This document shows positions 26,391-36,832 of a stretch of DNA of 64,000 nt, piece by piece. The stretch is taken from contig JAEUIN010000218.1 of the NCBI GenBank assembly GCA_016793115.1, positions 1 through 64,000 on the forward strand, written 5' to 3'. A program made the translations under genes and the position numbers. The DNA is from Planctomycetaceae bacterium (GTDB lineage: Bacteria > Planctomycetota > Planctomycetia > Pirellulales > PNKZ01). Numbering within the stretch: the stretch's first letter is position 1; every line of letters starts with the position of its first letter. Under the pieces are notes generated by a model. The model made no database searches, was not told the DNA's origin, and saw nothing but the letters and a program-made list of their open reading frames with translations.

Positions 26391-29261
26391 ATGCCTCGTT
26401 ACAACCCCGCCGTCGTCGAGCCCAAGTGGCAGCAGTATTGGGAACAGCACAAGACGTTCGCCGCCCCGCGCTTGCCGGCCGGCGAAAAGCTCTACGTGCT
26501 CGATATGTTCCCCTACCCGAGCGGCAACGGGCTGCATGTGGGGCACCCTGAGGGCTACACGGCGACCGACATCGTTTGCCGGTTCGAGCGGATGAACGGC
26601 AAAAGCGTCGTTCACCCGATGGGTTGGGACGCCTTCGGTCTGCCGGCCGAGCAGCATGCCATCAAGACGCAGCAGCCGCCGCGGGTGACGACCGAGCAGA
26701 ACATCGCTACGTTTCGCCGGCAGTTGAAGATGCTCGGCTTCAGCTACGACTGGGACCGCGAAGTGTCGACGACCGACGTCGAATACTTCCGCTGGACGCA
26801 ATGGATTTTCTTGCAACTCTTCGACACTTGGTACGACCCGGCGGCGCAGAAAGGCCGGCCGATCGCCGAGTTGCCGATTCCGCAAGACGTCGCGCTGCAG
26901 GGCGACTTGGCCGTCGAAAAATACCGCGACGATCATCGCTTGGCCTACCAGCTCGAAGCGCCGGTGAATTGGTGCCCCGCGCTGGGCACGGTGCTCGCCA
27001 ATGAAGAAGTCATCGGCGGCTTGAGCGAGCGCGGGCAGCATCCCGTGGTTCGCATTCCGCTCCGGCAGTGGATGCTGCGCATCACGGCCTATGCCGATCG
27101 GCTCGAAAGCGATCTGGAAGGGCTCGACTGGTCGGAAGGCATTAAGGCGCTGCAGCGCAATTGGATCGGCCGCAGCACCGGGGCCGAGGTCGACTTCTTC
27201 ATCGGCCGCGATCCCGCGCCGGGCGGCAAACCGCTGCCGGCCGAGTTTAAGCAATGGCGCGCCGCGCGCGGCGAGAGCGGGTTCCCGCGCACGCCGGGTC
27301 CGGAAGTGTTGCGCGTGTTTACGACCCGCCCCGACACGCTCTACGGCGCGACCTACATGGTGATCGCTCCCGAGCATCCGCTCGTCGATCGGCTCACGAT
27401 GCCGGAGCGCAAGACCGAGGTCGTCGCTTATTGCGAGCAAGCGGCCCGCAAGAGCGATCTCGACCGCACCGACTTGGCGAAGCACAAGACGGGCGTGTTC
27501 ACCGGCTCGTTCGCCGCGAACCCGGCCAACAACCGGCCGATCCCGATTTGGATCGCCGACTACGTGCTGGCCGGCTACGGCACCGGCGCGATCATGGCCG
27601 TGCCGGCGCACGACGAGCGCGATTACGAGTTCGCCAAGCAGTTCGATTTGCCGATCGTGCCGGTCGTCGCACCCGCGCCGGGCGCAGCGACGGACGTCGC
27701 GCTGGAAGACATTCAAAGCGGCAAGGTTTGCTTCGCCGATCACGGCGTGGCGATCAACTCCGGCGAGTACGACGGCACGCCGACCGCGGAATTCAAGACG
27801 AAGATCACGGCCGAGCTCGCCAAACGGGGCGCGGCGCGCGAAGCGGTGAACTACAAGCTCCGCGATTGGCTCTTTAGCCGGCAGCATTTCTGGGGCGAGC
27901 CGTTCCCGATTTTGCACGAACTCGACGAGGCCGGAAACCTCACCGGCCGGTTGCGCGCCGTGCCTGCCGAAGAGTTGCCGGTGAACTTGCCGGTGATGAC
28001 GGAGTTCAAACCGCACGGCCGGCCGGAGCCGCCGCTCGAAGAAGCTTCGAAAGACTGGCTCTACGTCACCGTCGACGGCAAGCGCTATAAGCGCGAAACG
28101 AACACGATGCCGCAGTGGGCCGGCTCGTGCTGGTACTTCTTGCGCTTCCTCGATCCGAAGAACGACAAGGCGTTGATCGATCCGGCGATCGAGAAGGCGT
28201 GGATGCCGGTCGACTTGTACATCGGCGGCGCGGAACACGCCGTGTTGCACTTGTTGTATGCCCGCTTCTGGCACAAAGTGCTCTACGATCGAGGCGTGGT
28301 GACGACAAAGGAGCCGTTCCAAAAGCTCGTCAACCAGGGAATGATCCTCGGCGAGCTCGAAATCACCGGCTATCAGCGGGCCGACGGCTCGTGGGTCAGC
28401 GCGCGCGACGTGAAGGAAGGCGAGAACGAAAAGTCGCTCCATAAGCAGACCGGTGAGGAGTTGCGCGAGGTCCGCGTGGCCGCGGCCGACGTCAAGAAAG
28501 AGGGCGACTCGCTCGTCTTAGCGGCCGATTCGTCGATTCGCGTCGACAGCCGCGCGTACAAAATGTCGAAATCGCGCGGCAACGTCATCAATCCGGACGA
28601 CGTCGTGAAGGAATACGGCGCGGATTCGCTGCGGCTCTATGAAATGTTCATGGGGCCGCTCGAGGCGACGAAGCCTTGGGCCACGACCGGCGTGAACGGC
28701 GTGCGCGGCTTCTTAGATCGCGTGTGGCGGATGATCGTCGACGATCGGGCCGAGGCGATGACGCTGCACCCGGCCGTGCAAGACGCGCCGCTCAACGAAG
28801 AGCAGGCCCGCGTGCTTCACCGGACGATTCGCGACGTGACGCAAGACATTCGCCGGCTCTCGTTCAACACGGCGATCGCGAAGATGATGGAGTTCACGAA
28901 CTTCTTCACCGGAGCGGACGTGCGCCCGCGCGAAGCGATGGAGAAGATCGTGCTGCTGCTTTCGCCGCTCGCGCCGCACATCGCCGAAGAGCTGTGGGAA
29001 TTGCTCGGCTCGAAGCACACCTTGGCCTACGAGCCGTGGCCGAGCTTCGATCCGGAGAAGATCAAGGAATCGTCGCTCGAAGTGCCGGTGCAAATTCTCG
29101 GCAAAGTGCGCGGCCGCGTGATCGTGCCGGCCGACGCCGACGATAAGACGATCGAAGCCGCGGCCCGGGCGGACGAGAAGATCGCCCAATTGCTCGAAGG
29201 AAAGACGATCGTGAAGGCGATCGTCGTGAAAGGCCGACTCGTCAACTTCGTCGTCAAGTAG
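26391..29261 (+). CDS. leuS: Leucyl-tRNA synthetase
   Basis: The product is 956 residues, a full-length class I synthetase that charges tRNA-Leu. The HIGH-type motif is LHVGH (H49-V-G-H52) in [15 protein letters not shown]. The KMSKS loop is at about K724 ([15 protein letters not shown]). The editing (CP1) domain carries [19 protein letters not shown] and [15 protein letters not shown], so proofreading residues are intact. The Leu-specific insertion before KMSKS ([12 protein letters not shown]) is present. The anticodon-binding domain ([16 protein letters not shown]) and the C-terminal LeuRS tail ([12 protein letters not shown]) follow. It is an essential single-copy-type gene and a good phylogenetic marker for placing the organism. 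It is followed by a GC-rich hairpin at 29298-29318. Confidence 0.98.
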   Translation: MPRYNPAVVEPKWQQYWEQHKTFAAPRLPAGEKLYVLDMFPYPSGNGLHVGHPEGYTATDIVCRFERMNGKSVVHPMGWDAFGLPAEQHAIKTQQPPRVTTEQNIATFRRQLKMLGFSYDWDREVSTTDVEYFRWTQWIFLQLFDTWYDPAAQKGRPIAELPIPQDVALQGDLAVEKYRDDHRLAYQLEAPVNWCPALGTVLANEEVIGGLSERGQHPVVRIPLRQWMLRITAYADRLESDLEGLDWSEGIKALQRNWIGRSTGAEVDFFIGRDPAPGGKPLPAEFKQWRAARGESGFPRTPGPEVLRVFTTRPDTLYGATYMVIAPEHPLVDRLTMPERKTEVVAYCEQAARKSDLDRTDLAKHKTGVFTGSFAANPANNRPIPIWIADYVLAGYGTGAIMAVPAHDERDYEFAKQFDLPIVPVVAPAPGAATDVALEDIQSGKVCFADHGVAINSGEYDGTPTAEFKTKITAELAKRGAAREAVNYKLRDWLFSRQHFWGEPFPILHELDEAGNLTGRLRAVPAEELPVNLPVMTEFKPHGRPEPPLEEASKDWLYVTVDGKRYKRETNTMPQWAGSCWYFLRFLDPKNDKALIDPAIEKAWMPVDLYIGGAEHAVLHLLYARFWHKVLYDRGVVTTKEPFQKLVNQGMILGELEITGYQRADGSWVSARDVKEGENEKSLHKQTGEELREVRVAAADVKKEGDSLVLAADSSIRVDSRAYKMSKSRGNVINPDDVVKEYGADSLRLYEMFMGPLEATKPWATTGVNGVRGFLDRVWRMIVDDRAEAMTLHPAVQDAPLNEEQARVLHRTIRDVTQDIRRLSFNTAIAKMMEFTNFFTGADVRPREAMEKIVLLLSPLAPHIAEELWELLGSKHTLAYEPWPSFDPEKIKESSLEVPVQILGKVRGRVIVPADADDKTIEAAARADEKIAQLLEGKTIVKAIVVKGRLVNFVVK

Positions 29262-29297
29262 AGCGAGCCGGAGCGTTCTTCTCGGCAAGGGCTTGTC

Positions 29298-29318
29298 GCC
29301 GCGTCAAACTGACGCGGC
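29298..29318. terminator. GC-rich hairpin after leuS
   Basis: A 9-base perfect stem GCCGCGTCA-aac-TGACGCGGC starts 37 bases past the leuS stop. There is no T run, so it is at best a weak or factor-assisted terminator or a 3'-end stabiliser. Confidence 0.45.
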
Positions 29319-29437
29319 GCCGCCGCTCGCGCGTTACATGTCCGTAACGAATCTTCGCCATTCCAATTCGTCGGGCGAGAATCCAGGTCTTTGTCGTTCG
29401 ACTTGGTATTCTGCGACTTTGGCGAGAGAGGCGGACG

Positions 29438-31252
29438 GTGTCGGTGCATGAAAGCGTAACGGACGCGACGACCGGCGGGTTGCCGTTGTCGCCGATCTTG
29501 TCGACCGAGGTGAATCAGGAATTCGCTTCGCCGCCGGTGCGGAGCTTTGATCGGCGCGTGGTGTGGATTGCGGCGTTGGCCGCTGTGCTCGGCGTCTTGG
29601 CGACGTTCGCATCGCAGATCTTGCTGGCGCTGATCAACTTCGTCACCAATCTCTGCTTCTTCGGCCGCTTGTCTCTTGCCGACGCTTCGCCGGCCGACAA
29701 CCGGCTCGGCCTGTTCGTCATCTTTTTGCCCGCCGCCGGCGGAGCGCTCGTCGGACTCATGGCTCGCTACGGCTCCAAAGCGATTCGCGGACACGGCATT
29801 CCCGAGGCGATGGAGCAAGTGTTGACGAACGAGAGCCGCATTCCGGCGCGGATCACGCTGCTCAAGCCGTTGTCGGCGGCGATTTCGATCGGCACCGGCG
29901 GGCCGTTCGGCGCGGAAGGACCGATCATCGCCACGGGCGGAGCCCTCGGCTCGCTCTGCGGACAGGTGTTGAGCGTGACGGGCGCGGAGCGCAAGGCGCT
30001 GTTGGCCGCCGGGGCCGCAGCCGGTATGACGGCGACGTTCGGCACGCCGATCGCCGCGGTGTTGTTGGCGATCGAGTTGCTGCTCTTCGAGTATCGCGCG
30101 CAGTCGTTCATCCCGGTCGCGGCGGGAACGTTCGTCGCCGCCGTCGGACACAATCTCGCGGAGGGGAGCGAGGCGATCTTTGCGATGCCGGCCGTCGCCG
30201 CGCCGGGAGTCGCCGGGCTTGCGGCGTTCGTCGTGTTCGGCGGGCTGCTGGGGCTGCTCTCCGTCGGAATTACGCGCGCCGTCTACGCGATTGAAGACGC
30301 GTTTGAGCATCTGCCGATTCATTGGATGTGGTGGCCGGTCGTGGGCGGATCGGCCGTCGGCGCGGTCGGCGTCTGGGCGCCCCGCACGCTCGGCGTCGGC
30401 TACGACAACCTGCGCGACTTGCTGCACGGCTCGCTCGCGCTCCACGCTCTGGCGGTGCTCGGGCTGTGGAAGTTCGTCTCGTGGTCGATCTCGCTCGGCA
30501 GCGGCACCTCGGGAGGAACTTTAGCGCCGCTGCTGACGATCGGCGGCTGTTGCGGCGCGCTGCTGGCGGCCGGCATCTCGGCGGTGGCGCCGGCGGCGGC
30601 CGTCGACGCGCGTTTGGCCGCGCTGGTCGGCATGGCGGCGCTGTTCGCCGGGGCGTCGCGAGCGCCGCTGGCTTCGGCGTTGTTCGCCTTCGAAGTGACG
30701 CGTGAAGCGGCGTCGATCTTGCCGCTCTTGGCCGGCTGCACGATGTCGTATCTCGTCTCGTGCTTGGCGATGCGCAACTCGATCATGACGGAAAAGATCG
30801 CCCGCCGCGGCGTGCCGACGCCGACCGAGTATGTCGCCGACACGCTCGATCGGATGCTCGTCCGCGATCTGGCGACCAAAGACGTCGTCGTTCTGCAGGC
30901 CGACGATACGCTCGCTAAGGTGCGGGCCTGGTTTGAAGCGGCGACGCCCGAAAGCCGGCATCAGGGGTATCCGGTCGTCAATGCCGGCGGCCACTTGGTG
31001 GGCGTCGTCACTCGCAAGGATTTCGCCGGCCAAAACTGCGGCGAAACTCCCGTCGGACGGTTGCTTGCGCGGCCGCCGGTCGTGGTTTACGAAGATTGCA
31101 GCGCCCGCGACGCCGCGGAGCATCTCGTTCGCCACGACATCGGACGATTACCGGTGGTCAGTCGTCAGTCGAAACGCCTGACCGGGTTTCTCACGCGGAG
31201 CGATCTCCTTTCCGCGTATGCCCGCCGACTCCGCGAGCATCAGCGCACTTAA
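29438..31252 (+). CDS. ClC-family chloride channel/exchanger with C-terminal CBS pair
   Basis: The product is 604 residues from GTG 29438, preceded by a GAGAGAGG-like ribosome site. The ClC membrane domain (about 30-455) shows the chloride-selectivity elements GGPFGAEGP (about 155-162), GSGTSGGTLAP (about 354) and GMAALFAGASRAPLAS. The gating glutamate (E of GAEGP) is present. So is a glutamate in LFEYRAQ, at the position of the proton glutamate of ClC-ec1. A coupled Cl-/H+ exchange mode is therefore more likely than a pure channel (inference). Two CBS domains follow (about 470-595), with VRDLATKDVVVLQADDTLAKV and DIGRLPVVSRQ. CBS pairs usually bind adenine nucleotides and regulate transport. 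Confidence 0.95.
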   Translation: MSVHESVTDATTGGLPLSPILSTEVNQEFASPPVRSFDRRVVWIAALAAVLGVLATFASQILLALINFVTNLCFFGRLSLADASPADNRLGLFVIFLPAAGGALVGLMARYGSKAIRGHGIPEAMEQVLTNESRIPARITLLKPLSAAISIGTGGPFGAEGPIIATGGALGSLCGQVLSVTGAERKALLAAGAAAGMTATFGTPIAAVLLAIELLLFEYRAQSFIPVAAGTFVAAVGHNLAEGSEAIFAMPAVAAPGVAGLAAFVVFGGLLGLLSVGITRAVYAIEDAFEHLPIHWMWWPVVGGSAVGAVGVWAPRTLGVGYDNLRDLLHGSLALHALAVLGLWKFVSWSISLGSGTSGGTLAPLLTIGGCCGALLAAGISAVAPAAAVDARLAALVGMAALFAGASRAPLASALFAFEVTREAASILPLLAGCTMSYLVSCLAMRNSIMTEKIARRGVPTPTEYVADTLDRMLVRDLATKDVVVLQADDTLAKVRAWFEAATPESRHQGYPVVNAGGHLVGVVTRKDFAGQNCGETPVGRLLARPPVVVYEDCSARDAAEHLVRHDIGRLPVVSRQSKRLTGFLTRSDLLSAYARRLREHQRT

Positions 31253-31629
31253 GGCCGCGACAAAATCGGCAAAATCCCCTTTCGCGACGGCGAGAGCATT
31301 CACTTTTCCCGCTCCACATTTCTCTGGCGGAATCGGCGGGAAGGCCGATAGAATCGCGCCCGTCGCAATGCCGCGCGAATGAGCATAACTGCTTAAGCGT
31401 CGACACGGCGGCGCAGGACCGATGCGGAATCGCGGGACTGCGGAAAATGCTTCGTTCTTCCGCGAGGAACACGTTTCGCCGCGGTTCGTTCGACCTGTTC
31501 CGGCGTTTCGCGGCACGGCGTTTGCCAATTGCGGTTGAATGACGCCGGATGATCGCGGTCGCACCGATCGTCGAGCCTTTGTGTTTCGCGTTGTATCAGA
31601 TACGCACGCCCTTCTGCGATGAGTCGCCC
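31253..31629. other. 377-bp intergenic region
   Basis: It lies between the ClC gene and the ATP-grasp gene. I see no repeat, hairpin terminator or RNA gene. The frame of the next gene is open from 31549, but the extension is unlike the conserved family start. Confidence 0.5.
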
Positions 31630-33165
31630 ATGAGCTTCGAAGCCTATGACTGCGAAGGCTTTTACGACGAGATGTTTCTGCCCGACGGCATGCCGCGCGT
31701 GCAGGCTTCGCTCCTAGCGAGCAAGATCATGGCTCTGACCGACGGCGAACTGGCTCGCCGCCAGCAGGCCGCCGAACGAGCCCTGCTGAACATGGGCATC
31801 ACGTTCAATGTGTACGGCCACGAGGCCGGCACCGAAAAGGTGTGGCCGTTCGACGTCGTGCCGCGGATCATCGAACAGTCCGAATGGCAGTATGTGGAAC
31901 GCGGACTGAAGCAGCGGATTCGCGCGCTCAACATGTTCATCAACGACCTCTACCACGATCGTAAGATCGTGAAAGACGGGGTCGTTCCGGCCGAACTTGT
32001 CGAGTCGGGCAAGTGCTATCTGCGCCCCTGCCAGGGGTTCGACCCGCCGGGCGGCGTCTGGTGCCATATCACGGGAACCGATTTGGTGCGCGGCGGCGAC
32101 GGTCAGTTCTATGTGCTCGAAGACAACCTGCGTTGTCCGTCGGGCGTGTCGTACGTGATCGAAAACCGCGAAGTGATGAAGCGGACGTTTCCGCAGGTGT
32201 TTCAAGGGCTCGGCGTGGTCGCCGTCGAGGACTACCCGGAACGGCTGTTGGAGACGCTGCAATTTTGCGCGCCGCAGGGCTGCGACGACCCGACCGTGGT
32301 GGTGCTTACGCCGGGACCGTACAACTCGGCGTACTTCGAACACTCGTTTCTTGCCCAGCAGATGGGGGTCGAACTCGTCGAAGGGCGCGACCTGACCGTC
32401 CGCGACGGCTACGTATATATGCGCACGACGCACGGTCTCACGCGCGTCGACGTCATCTATCGCCGCATCGACGACGACTTCCTCGATCCGCTCGCGTTCC
32501 GCAAAGACAGCACGCTCGGCGTACCCGGGCTGGCCGAGGTGTATCGCAACGGCAAAGTGGCGCTGGCCAACGCGCCGGGCACCGGCATCGCCGACGACAA
32601 GGCCGTGTACGCCTACGTGCCGCAGATCATCAAGTATTACCTCGGCGAAGACATCATCTTGCCGAACGTGCCGACGTTTCTCTGCTCCGATCCGCAGCAG
32701 TGCGAGCACGTGTTGGCGAACATCGACAAGCTCGTCGTGAAGCCGACCAACGAATCGGGCGGCTACGGCATCGTGTTGGGGCCGCGCGCGACCGGCGAAG
32801 AACTCGCGGCCGCGGCCGAACGGATCCGCGAAAACCCGCGCAACTACGTAGCGCAGCCGATGCTGAATTTGTCGCGTGTGCCGTCGCTGGTAGGGGATCA
32901 CTTCGAAGGGCGGCACGTCGACCTGCGGCCGTACATCCTTTACGGCAAAGACATCTACGTGCTCCCCGGCGGCTTGACGCGCGTCGCCTTGAAGAAAGGC
33001 TCGATGGTCGTCAATTCGTCCCAAGGAGGCGGCAGCAAAGACACCTGGGTGCTCGGCTCCGATACGGTTCCCTTGGCGGACGACGCGCACGAAGCGAACG
33101 GCCGCGCGCAATCACAATCACAATCGCAATCGACCAACGGTCAACTGCAACACCAAACGGCGTAG
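31630..33165 (+). CDS. Circularly permuted type 2 ATP-grasp protein
   Basis: The product is 511 residues from ATG 31630 ([16 protein letters not shown]), the conserved family start. Landmarks are [85 protein letters not shown] and [20 protein letters not shown], with [13 protein letters not shown] near the end. The family (DUF404/DUF407) is predicted to ligate amino groups to carboxylates using ATP. The last 35 residues are a species-specific Gln/Ser-rich tail ([11 protein letters not shown]). It is the first gene of a three-gene set with the alpha-E and transglutaminase-like genes, a neighbourhood conserved in many bacteria and predicted to make or cleave an unknown peptide-like product. Confidence 0.96.
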   Translation: MSFEAYDCEGFYDEMFLPDGMPRVQASLLASKIMALTDGELARRQQAAERALLNMGITFNVYGHEAGTEKVWPFDVVPRIIEQSEWQYVERGLKQRIRALNMFINDLYHDRKIVKDGVVPAELVESGKCYLRPCQGFDPPGGVWCHITGTDLVRGGDGQFYVLEDNLRCPSGVSYVIENREVMKRTFPQVFQGLGVVAVEDYPERLLETLQFCAPQGCDDPTVVVLTPGPYNSAYFEHSFLAQQMGVELVEGRDLTVRDGYVYMRTTHGLTRVDVIYRRIDDDFLDPLAFRKDSTLGVPGLAEVYRNGKVALANAPGTGIADDKAVYAYVPQIIKYYLGEDIILPNVPTFLCSDPQQCEHVLANIDKLVVKPTNESGGYGIVLGPRATGEELAAAAERIRENPRNYVAQPMLNLSRVPSLVGDHFEGRHVDLRPYILYGKDIYVLPGGLTRVALKKGSMVVNSSQGGGSKDTWVLGSDTVPLADDAHEANGRAQSQSQSQSTNGQLQHQTA

Positions 33166-33249
33166 TCCTTCGATCGGACCGCACGTCGCAGGCGGCGCCG
33201 TTTCACGCTTCGCATCGTCGTCTCCCCCACGCTTTCGCCAACACACATC

Positions 33250-34224
33250 ATGCTTAGTCGCGTCGCCGATTGCGTTTACTGGATGAGTCGCTATTTGGAG
33301 CGGGCCGAGAACATCGCGCGCTTTGTCGACGTCAACTACAACTTGTCGCTCGACTTGGGAAACCGGCTCCGCGAGCAATGGGAGCCGCTCGTCTACACCA
33401 GCGGCGACCACGAAGACTTTGTCGAGCGGTACGGGCATTCTTCGCAACGTAACGTGATCAACTTCTTGACGTTCGACGTCAAGAACATGAATTCCGTTCT
33501 GGCCTGCCTCAGCGCCGCCCGCGAAAACGCGCGGACCGTGCGCGACATCATCTCCTCGGCGGTGTTCGAAGAGCTGAACAAGTTCTATCACCAAGTGAAG
33601 AACGCGGCCCACGATCCGCGCGTGCTCGAGGAGCCGCACGACTTTTTCCACCAAGTGAAACGCAATAGTCACTTGATCTTGGGCATGCTCGACGCGACGA
33701 TTTCGCGCGATGAAGCCTGGTACTTCGCGCATGTCGGCAGGCTCATCGAGCGGGCCGATAAAACGTCGCGGATTCTCGACGTCAAATACTACATTCTGTT
33801 GCCGCAAGTCGCCGACGTCGGCACGCCGCTCGACTCGATTCAATGGGCGGCGTTGCTCAAATCGGCCGGCGCGCTCGAGATGTATCGCAAAAGCCGCGGG
33901 CGGATCACGCCGCGCGACGTCGTCGATTTTCTGCTCTTCGATCGCGAGTTCCCCCGCGCGATTCGGTTTTGTTTGAGCGAAGCGGAGGAGTCGCTGTTGG
34001 CGATCCTCGGCACGGCTCACTCGATGTATCGAAACGAAGCGGAACGCCGCATCGGGCAGCTCAGCGCCGAGATCGACTACGCGCAGGTGGACGACATCAT
34101 TCGCACCGGCTTGCACGAATACCTCGACTCGTTCCAAACGAAGCTGAACGCCGTCGGCGGGGCGATCAGCGAGTCGTTCTTCGGTCACACGTCCGAAAAC
34201 GCGACTCCCGTGGGGGCGTCGTAG
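33250..34224 (+). CDS. Alpha-E domain-containing protein (DUF403)
   Basis: The product is 324 residues, all-helical and Glu/Arg-rich. The family start MLSRVADCVYWMSRYLERAE is intact and NIARFVDVNYNLSLDL follows directly. Further on come MNSVLACLSAARENARTVRD, AWYFAHVGRLIERADKTSRI and LDVKYYILLP. The RVVDFLLFDREFPRAI-type block is present (DVVDFLLFDREFPRAIRFCL). Alpha-E proteins have no known reaction and always accompany circularly permuted ATP-grasp proteins. The gene is 84 bases after the ATP-grasp gene and 97 bases before the transglutaminase gene. Confidence 0.96.
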   Translation: MLSRVADCVYWMSRYLERAENIARFVDVNYNLSLDLGNRLREQWEPLVYTSGDHEDFVERYGHSSQRNVINFLTFDVKNMNSVLACLSAARENARTVRDIISSAVFEELNKFYHQVKNAAHDPRVLEEPHDFFHQVKRNSHLILGMLDATISRDEAWYFAHVGRLIERADKTSRILDVKYYILLPQVADVGTPLDSIQWAALLKSAGALEMYRKSRGRITPRDVVDFLLFDREFPRAIRFCLSEAEESLLAILGTAHSMYRNEAERRIGQLSAEIDYAQVDDIIRTGLHEYLDSFQTKLNAVGGAISESFFGHTSENATPVGAS

Positions 34225-34321
34225 GTCTCGACGCTTGCCGCGTTGCGTGCGTACGGCCGCGTCGGGAGACGCCGCGGCCGCTCGGTCTATTTTCGTTCGA
34301 CGTTCGCGTTTTCGCCGACAC

Positions 34322-35215
34322 ATGATTTTCCACATCAAGCACGCAACTCGTTATCGCTACACGCGCCCCGTATTTTGCGAGCCGATGACGCTGCGGCTGC
34401 GGCCGCGCGAAGAGGCCGCGCAGCGGCTGCTCCGCTTCAATTTGTGGATCGACCCGCAGCCGGCCGGGACGTGCGAATTCGCCGACGTCGACGGTCACAC
34501 GGCCGTGCAGATTTGGTTCGAGCGGCCGCTGACGTCGCTCTCGATCGTCGTCTCCAGCATCGTCGAAACGCTTCGCTCGAATCCGTTCGATTTTCTGCTC
34601 AGCCCCGAGGGGGTGCAGGTTCCGCTCCGCTACGCATCTCCGATGCGCGATGCGCTGACCCCCTACCTGCCGCCGCGGGCGATCGCACCCGAAGTGCAAG
34701 CCGCCGCCGATGCAGTATTGTCGTCGACCGGTGGACGGATGCCGCACTTTCTGACGGAACTCACGCGCTGGATGTACGAGGGGTTCGAGCGCGTTGCGCG
34801 TCCGCACGGCGACGCCCGGGAGCCGACCGAGACGTTGGCCCGCCGGCAAGGGTGTTGCCGCGATCTCACGGTGCTGTTCAACGAAATCTGTCGCGCCGTC
34901 GGACTCGCGGCGCGTTTCGTGAGCGGCTATCACGACCGCGAGGCGACCGACGGTCGCCGCTACCTGCATGCCTGGAGCGAGGTCTATTTGCCGGGCGCCG
35001 GTTGGCGGGGGTTCGATCCGACGGAAGGGCTCGCCGTGGCTGATCGGCATGTGTCGCTGGCCGCCGGGGCCGTGCCGCTGCTGGCGGCCCCGACGATCGG
35101 CACGTTTCGCGGCAACGGCGCGGAGTCGACGATGGAAACGCAACTCATCATCCGCACCGGCGAACGCGCGGAGAACGTGGAATCGGTCCTCGATTCGGCG
35201 TTAGCGGCCCGCTGA
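34322..35215 (+). CDS. Transglutaminase-like cysteine peptidase-fold protein
   Basis: The product is 297 residues from ATG 34322 (MIFHIKHATRYRYTRPV), the typical family start; the frame extends upstream into Arg-rich nonsense. An N-terminal beta domain (BTLCP-type, about 1-150) precedes the transglutaminase core. The catalytic cysteine is C179 in QGCCRD, with a second Cys before it where most relatives have Val. The His in YLHAWSEVYLPG (~216) and the Asp in GFDPTEG (~231) complete the triad. With ATP-grasp and alpha-E proteins it probably acts on a peptide or amide link (prediction). Its 3' end overlaps the convergent sulfatase gene by 15 bases. Confidence 0.95.
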   Translation: MIFHIKHATRYRYTRPVFCEPMTLRLRPREEAAQRLLRFNLWIDPQPAGTCEFADVDGHTAVQIWFERPLTSLSIVVSSIVETLRSNPFDFLLSPEGVQVPLRYASPMRDALTPYLPPRAIAPEVQAAADAVLSSTGGRMPHFLTELTRWMYEGFERVARPHGDAREPTETLARRQGCCRDLTVLFNEICRAVGLAARFVSGYHDREATDGRRYLHAWSEVYLPGAGWRGFDPTEGLAVADRHVSLAAGAVPLLAAPTIGTFRGNGAESTMETQLIIRTGERAENVESVLDSALAAR

Positions 35216-36622
35216 CGATTTCGCTGCGAGCGGGTCGCCGTGCTCGCGCAGCCAAGCGGAGAGTTTATCGCCGAGCTCCCGGCGGATCGCGGCCGACTGC
35301 GCCTCGCCGCCGAGGTCGTGCAGCTCATTTGGGTCGGCGACGACGTCGAACAATTGTTCGCGGCCGATTTGCGGATAGCGGATCAACTTATAACGCTCGC
35401 CCCGGATCATGCGTTGCGTGTCGGTGAAATAGCCGATCACGTAGTCGTGCGGGCCTTTCGCTTCGGGCCGCTTCAAGACTGCGGCGAAGCTGCGGCCGTC
35501 GATCTCCCGCGGCGCGGCGATGCCGCAAAGCTCGCAAACGGTGGGGAACAGGTCGCGCAGGTAGCATTGCGCCGCCGTCTCGCGGCCTGCGGCGATGCCG
35601 GGGCCTGCGGCGATGAGCGGTACGTTGATCGTATGCTCGTACATGTTCTGCTTGCCGAGCAAGCCGTGGCTGCCGACCGCTAGGCCATGATCGCTCGTGA
35701 AGAATATGATCGTGTTCTCGGCATGGCCGCCACGCTCAAGGGCCGCGAGGATGCGGCCGATTTGCGCGTCCATGTGTTCGATAAGAGCGTAGTAGACGGC
35801 GAGTTCGCCACGAATGAGCTCCGGCGTGAGCGGCCGCGGCAACAGTACTTCGTCGCGACCGTTGAGATTGCCGTGGTCGAACGGATGTCGCTCGGCGAAG
35901 TTGGCCGGCGGCGCGAGCTTGGCCGGGTCGTAGCTCGTTTCATAACCGCGCGGAAAGAATCGCGGATCGTGGGGCGCGGTGAAGTTGACATGCACGAAGA
36001 ACGGCCGATCGTCGGTCTCGCTCACGAGTTCGATCGCCGCATCGGCGAAGGCTTCGCTAATGTTTGGGGTGAGACCGACGCCGCGCTCGGGATACGTTTT
36101 GCCGGCGTCGTCTTTGAACACCCACCCGGTGTAGCCCGTCACGGGAACGCCGCGATGGTCTACGGCAAAAGTTAGCGGATACTTCCCGCCGCCGGAGCCG
36201 TAGAGTCCGCGCGTCGCTTGATAGCCGAGCTTCGTCGGGATTCCCGTCGTGTGCCATTTGCCGACATAGAACGTGCGATATCCGGCGGCGCGCATCGCTT
36301 CCGGCCAGCGCGGGAGCGCCGAGTTGAACTTTCCGCTCGCATACGGCGTCTGCACGCGAAAGGCCTGGCAACCGGTGAGCATCTCGGCCCGACTGACGAC
36401 GCAGATCGGGTACGCGCACACGGCCCGCCGAAACAAGACGCCGCGGGCCGCCAATCGATCGAGCGTCGGCGTGCGGACGGCTACGTTGCCGGCCGCGGCG
36501 AGGCAATCGGGGCGCATGTCGTCGGCGCAGATGATGAGCACGTTGGGCCGCCGTGCGCCGGCGGCAGAAGCGCTTTCTAATAGGAAAACGATGGCGATCA
36601 ATGAAAGCAGCGGACGCGACAT
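35201..36622 (-). CDS. Secreted sulfatase with atypical C-V-V-S-R signature
   Basis: The product is 473 residues with a signal peptide (MSRPLLSLIAIVFLLESASA). Arylsulfatase-fold features are present: PNVLIICADDMRPD (metal-binding Asp pair 34-35), the formylglycine site at C74 in YPICVVSRAEMLTG, GKWHTTG, DRPFFVHVNFTAPHDPRFFP and FFTSDHGLAVGSHGLLGKQN. The last of these supplies Asp/His metal ligands. The usual signature is C-x-P/A-x-R; here position +2 is Val. The metal ligands and the +4 Arg are kept, so an active enzyme is possible if the maturase tolerates Val. It resembles iduronate-2-sulfatase-type planctomycete sulfatases acting on sulfated polysaccharide. It is divergent from the SGNH/carbamoyltransferase operon. 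Confidence 0.94.
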   Translation of the reverse strand: MSRPLLSLIAIVFLLESASAAGARRPNVLIICADDMRPDCLAAAGNVAVRTPTLDRLAARGVLFRRAVCAYPICVVSRAEMLTGCQAFRVQTPYASGKFNSALPRWPEAMRAAGYRTFYVGKWHTTGIPTKLGYQATRGLYGSGGGKYPLTFAVDHRGVPVTGYTGWVFKDDAGKTYPERGVGLTPNISEAFADAAIELVSETDDRPFFVHVNFTAPHDPRFFPRGYETSYDPAKLAPPANFAERHPFDHGNLNGRDEVLLPRPLTPELIRGELAVYYALIEHMDAQIGRILAALERGGHAENTIIFFTSDHGLAVGSHGLLGKQNMYEHTINVPLIAAGPGIAAGRETAAQCYLRDLFPTVCELCGIAAPREIDGRSFAAVLKRPEAKGPHDYVIGYFTDTQRMIRGERYKLIRYPQIGREQLFDVVADPNELHDLGGEAQSAAIRRELGDKLSAWLREHGDPLAAKSSAGR

Positions 36623-36749
36623 CGGGCATGACCTCCGGAATTCGGTTCGGGCGGTTATAGCCGCACTTTGCCTAAGCTAAAGGCCGCGTTCGCGACGAGC
36701 AAATCGATAAGGCGGGCATTGCCGGCGACGGCTCGCCGGCAGACTGCGA

Positions 36750-36779
36750 TTGACAGCGTGATTTTCGGCGGATTACATT
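36750..36779 (+). promoter_or_regulatory. Promoter of the SGNH-carbamoyltransferase operon
   Basis: A perfect -35 TTGACA (36750-36755), an 18-base spacer and TACATT (36774-36779, 4 of 6). The leader to the GTG start at 36833 is about 47 bases. The location also argues against using the upstream in-frame ATG at 36668. Confidence 0.6.
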
Positions 36780-36832
36780 CCCCACCGTCGCGGCATGAGG
36801 CCGCATTTTTCCGCCGTTGGGAAAGGACTCCC

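Noticed and set aside
26277..28442. 721-codon open frame antisense to leuS
   Set aside because: leuS is unmistakable; the antisense product is His/Arg-rich without any motif.
36668..36832. Upstream ATG extension of the SGNH hydrolase
   Set aside because: The extension contains the promoter TTGACA-18-TACATT and has no ribosome site, whereas GTG 36833 has AAGGA at 6 bases.
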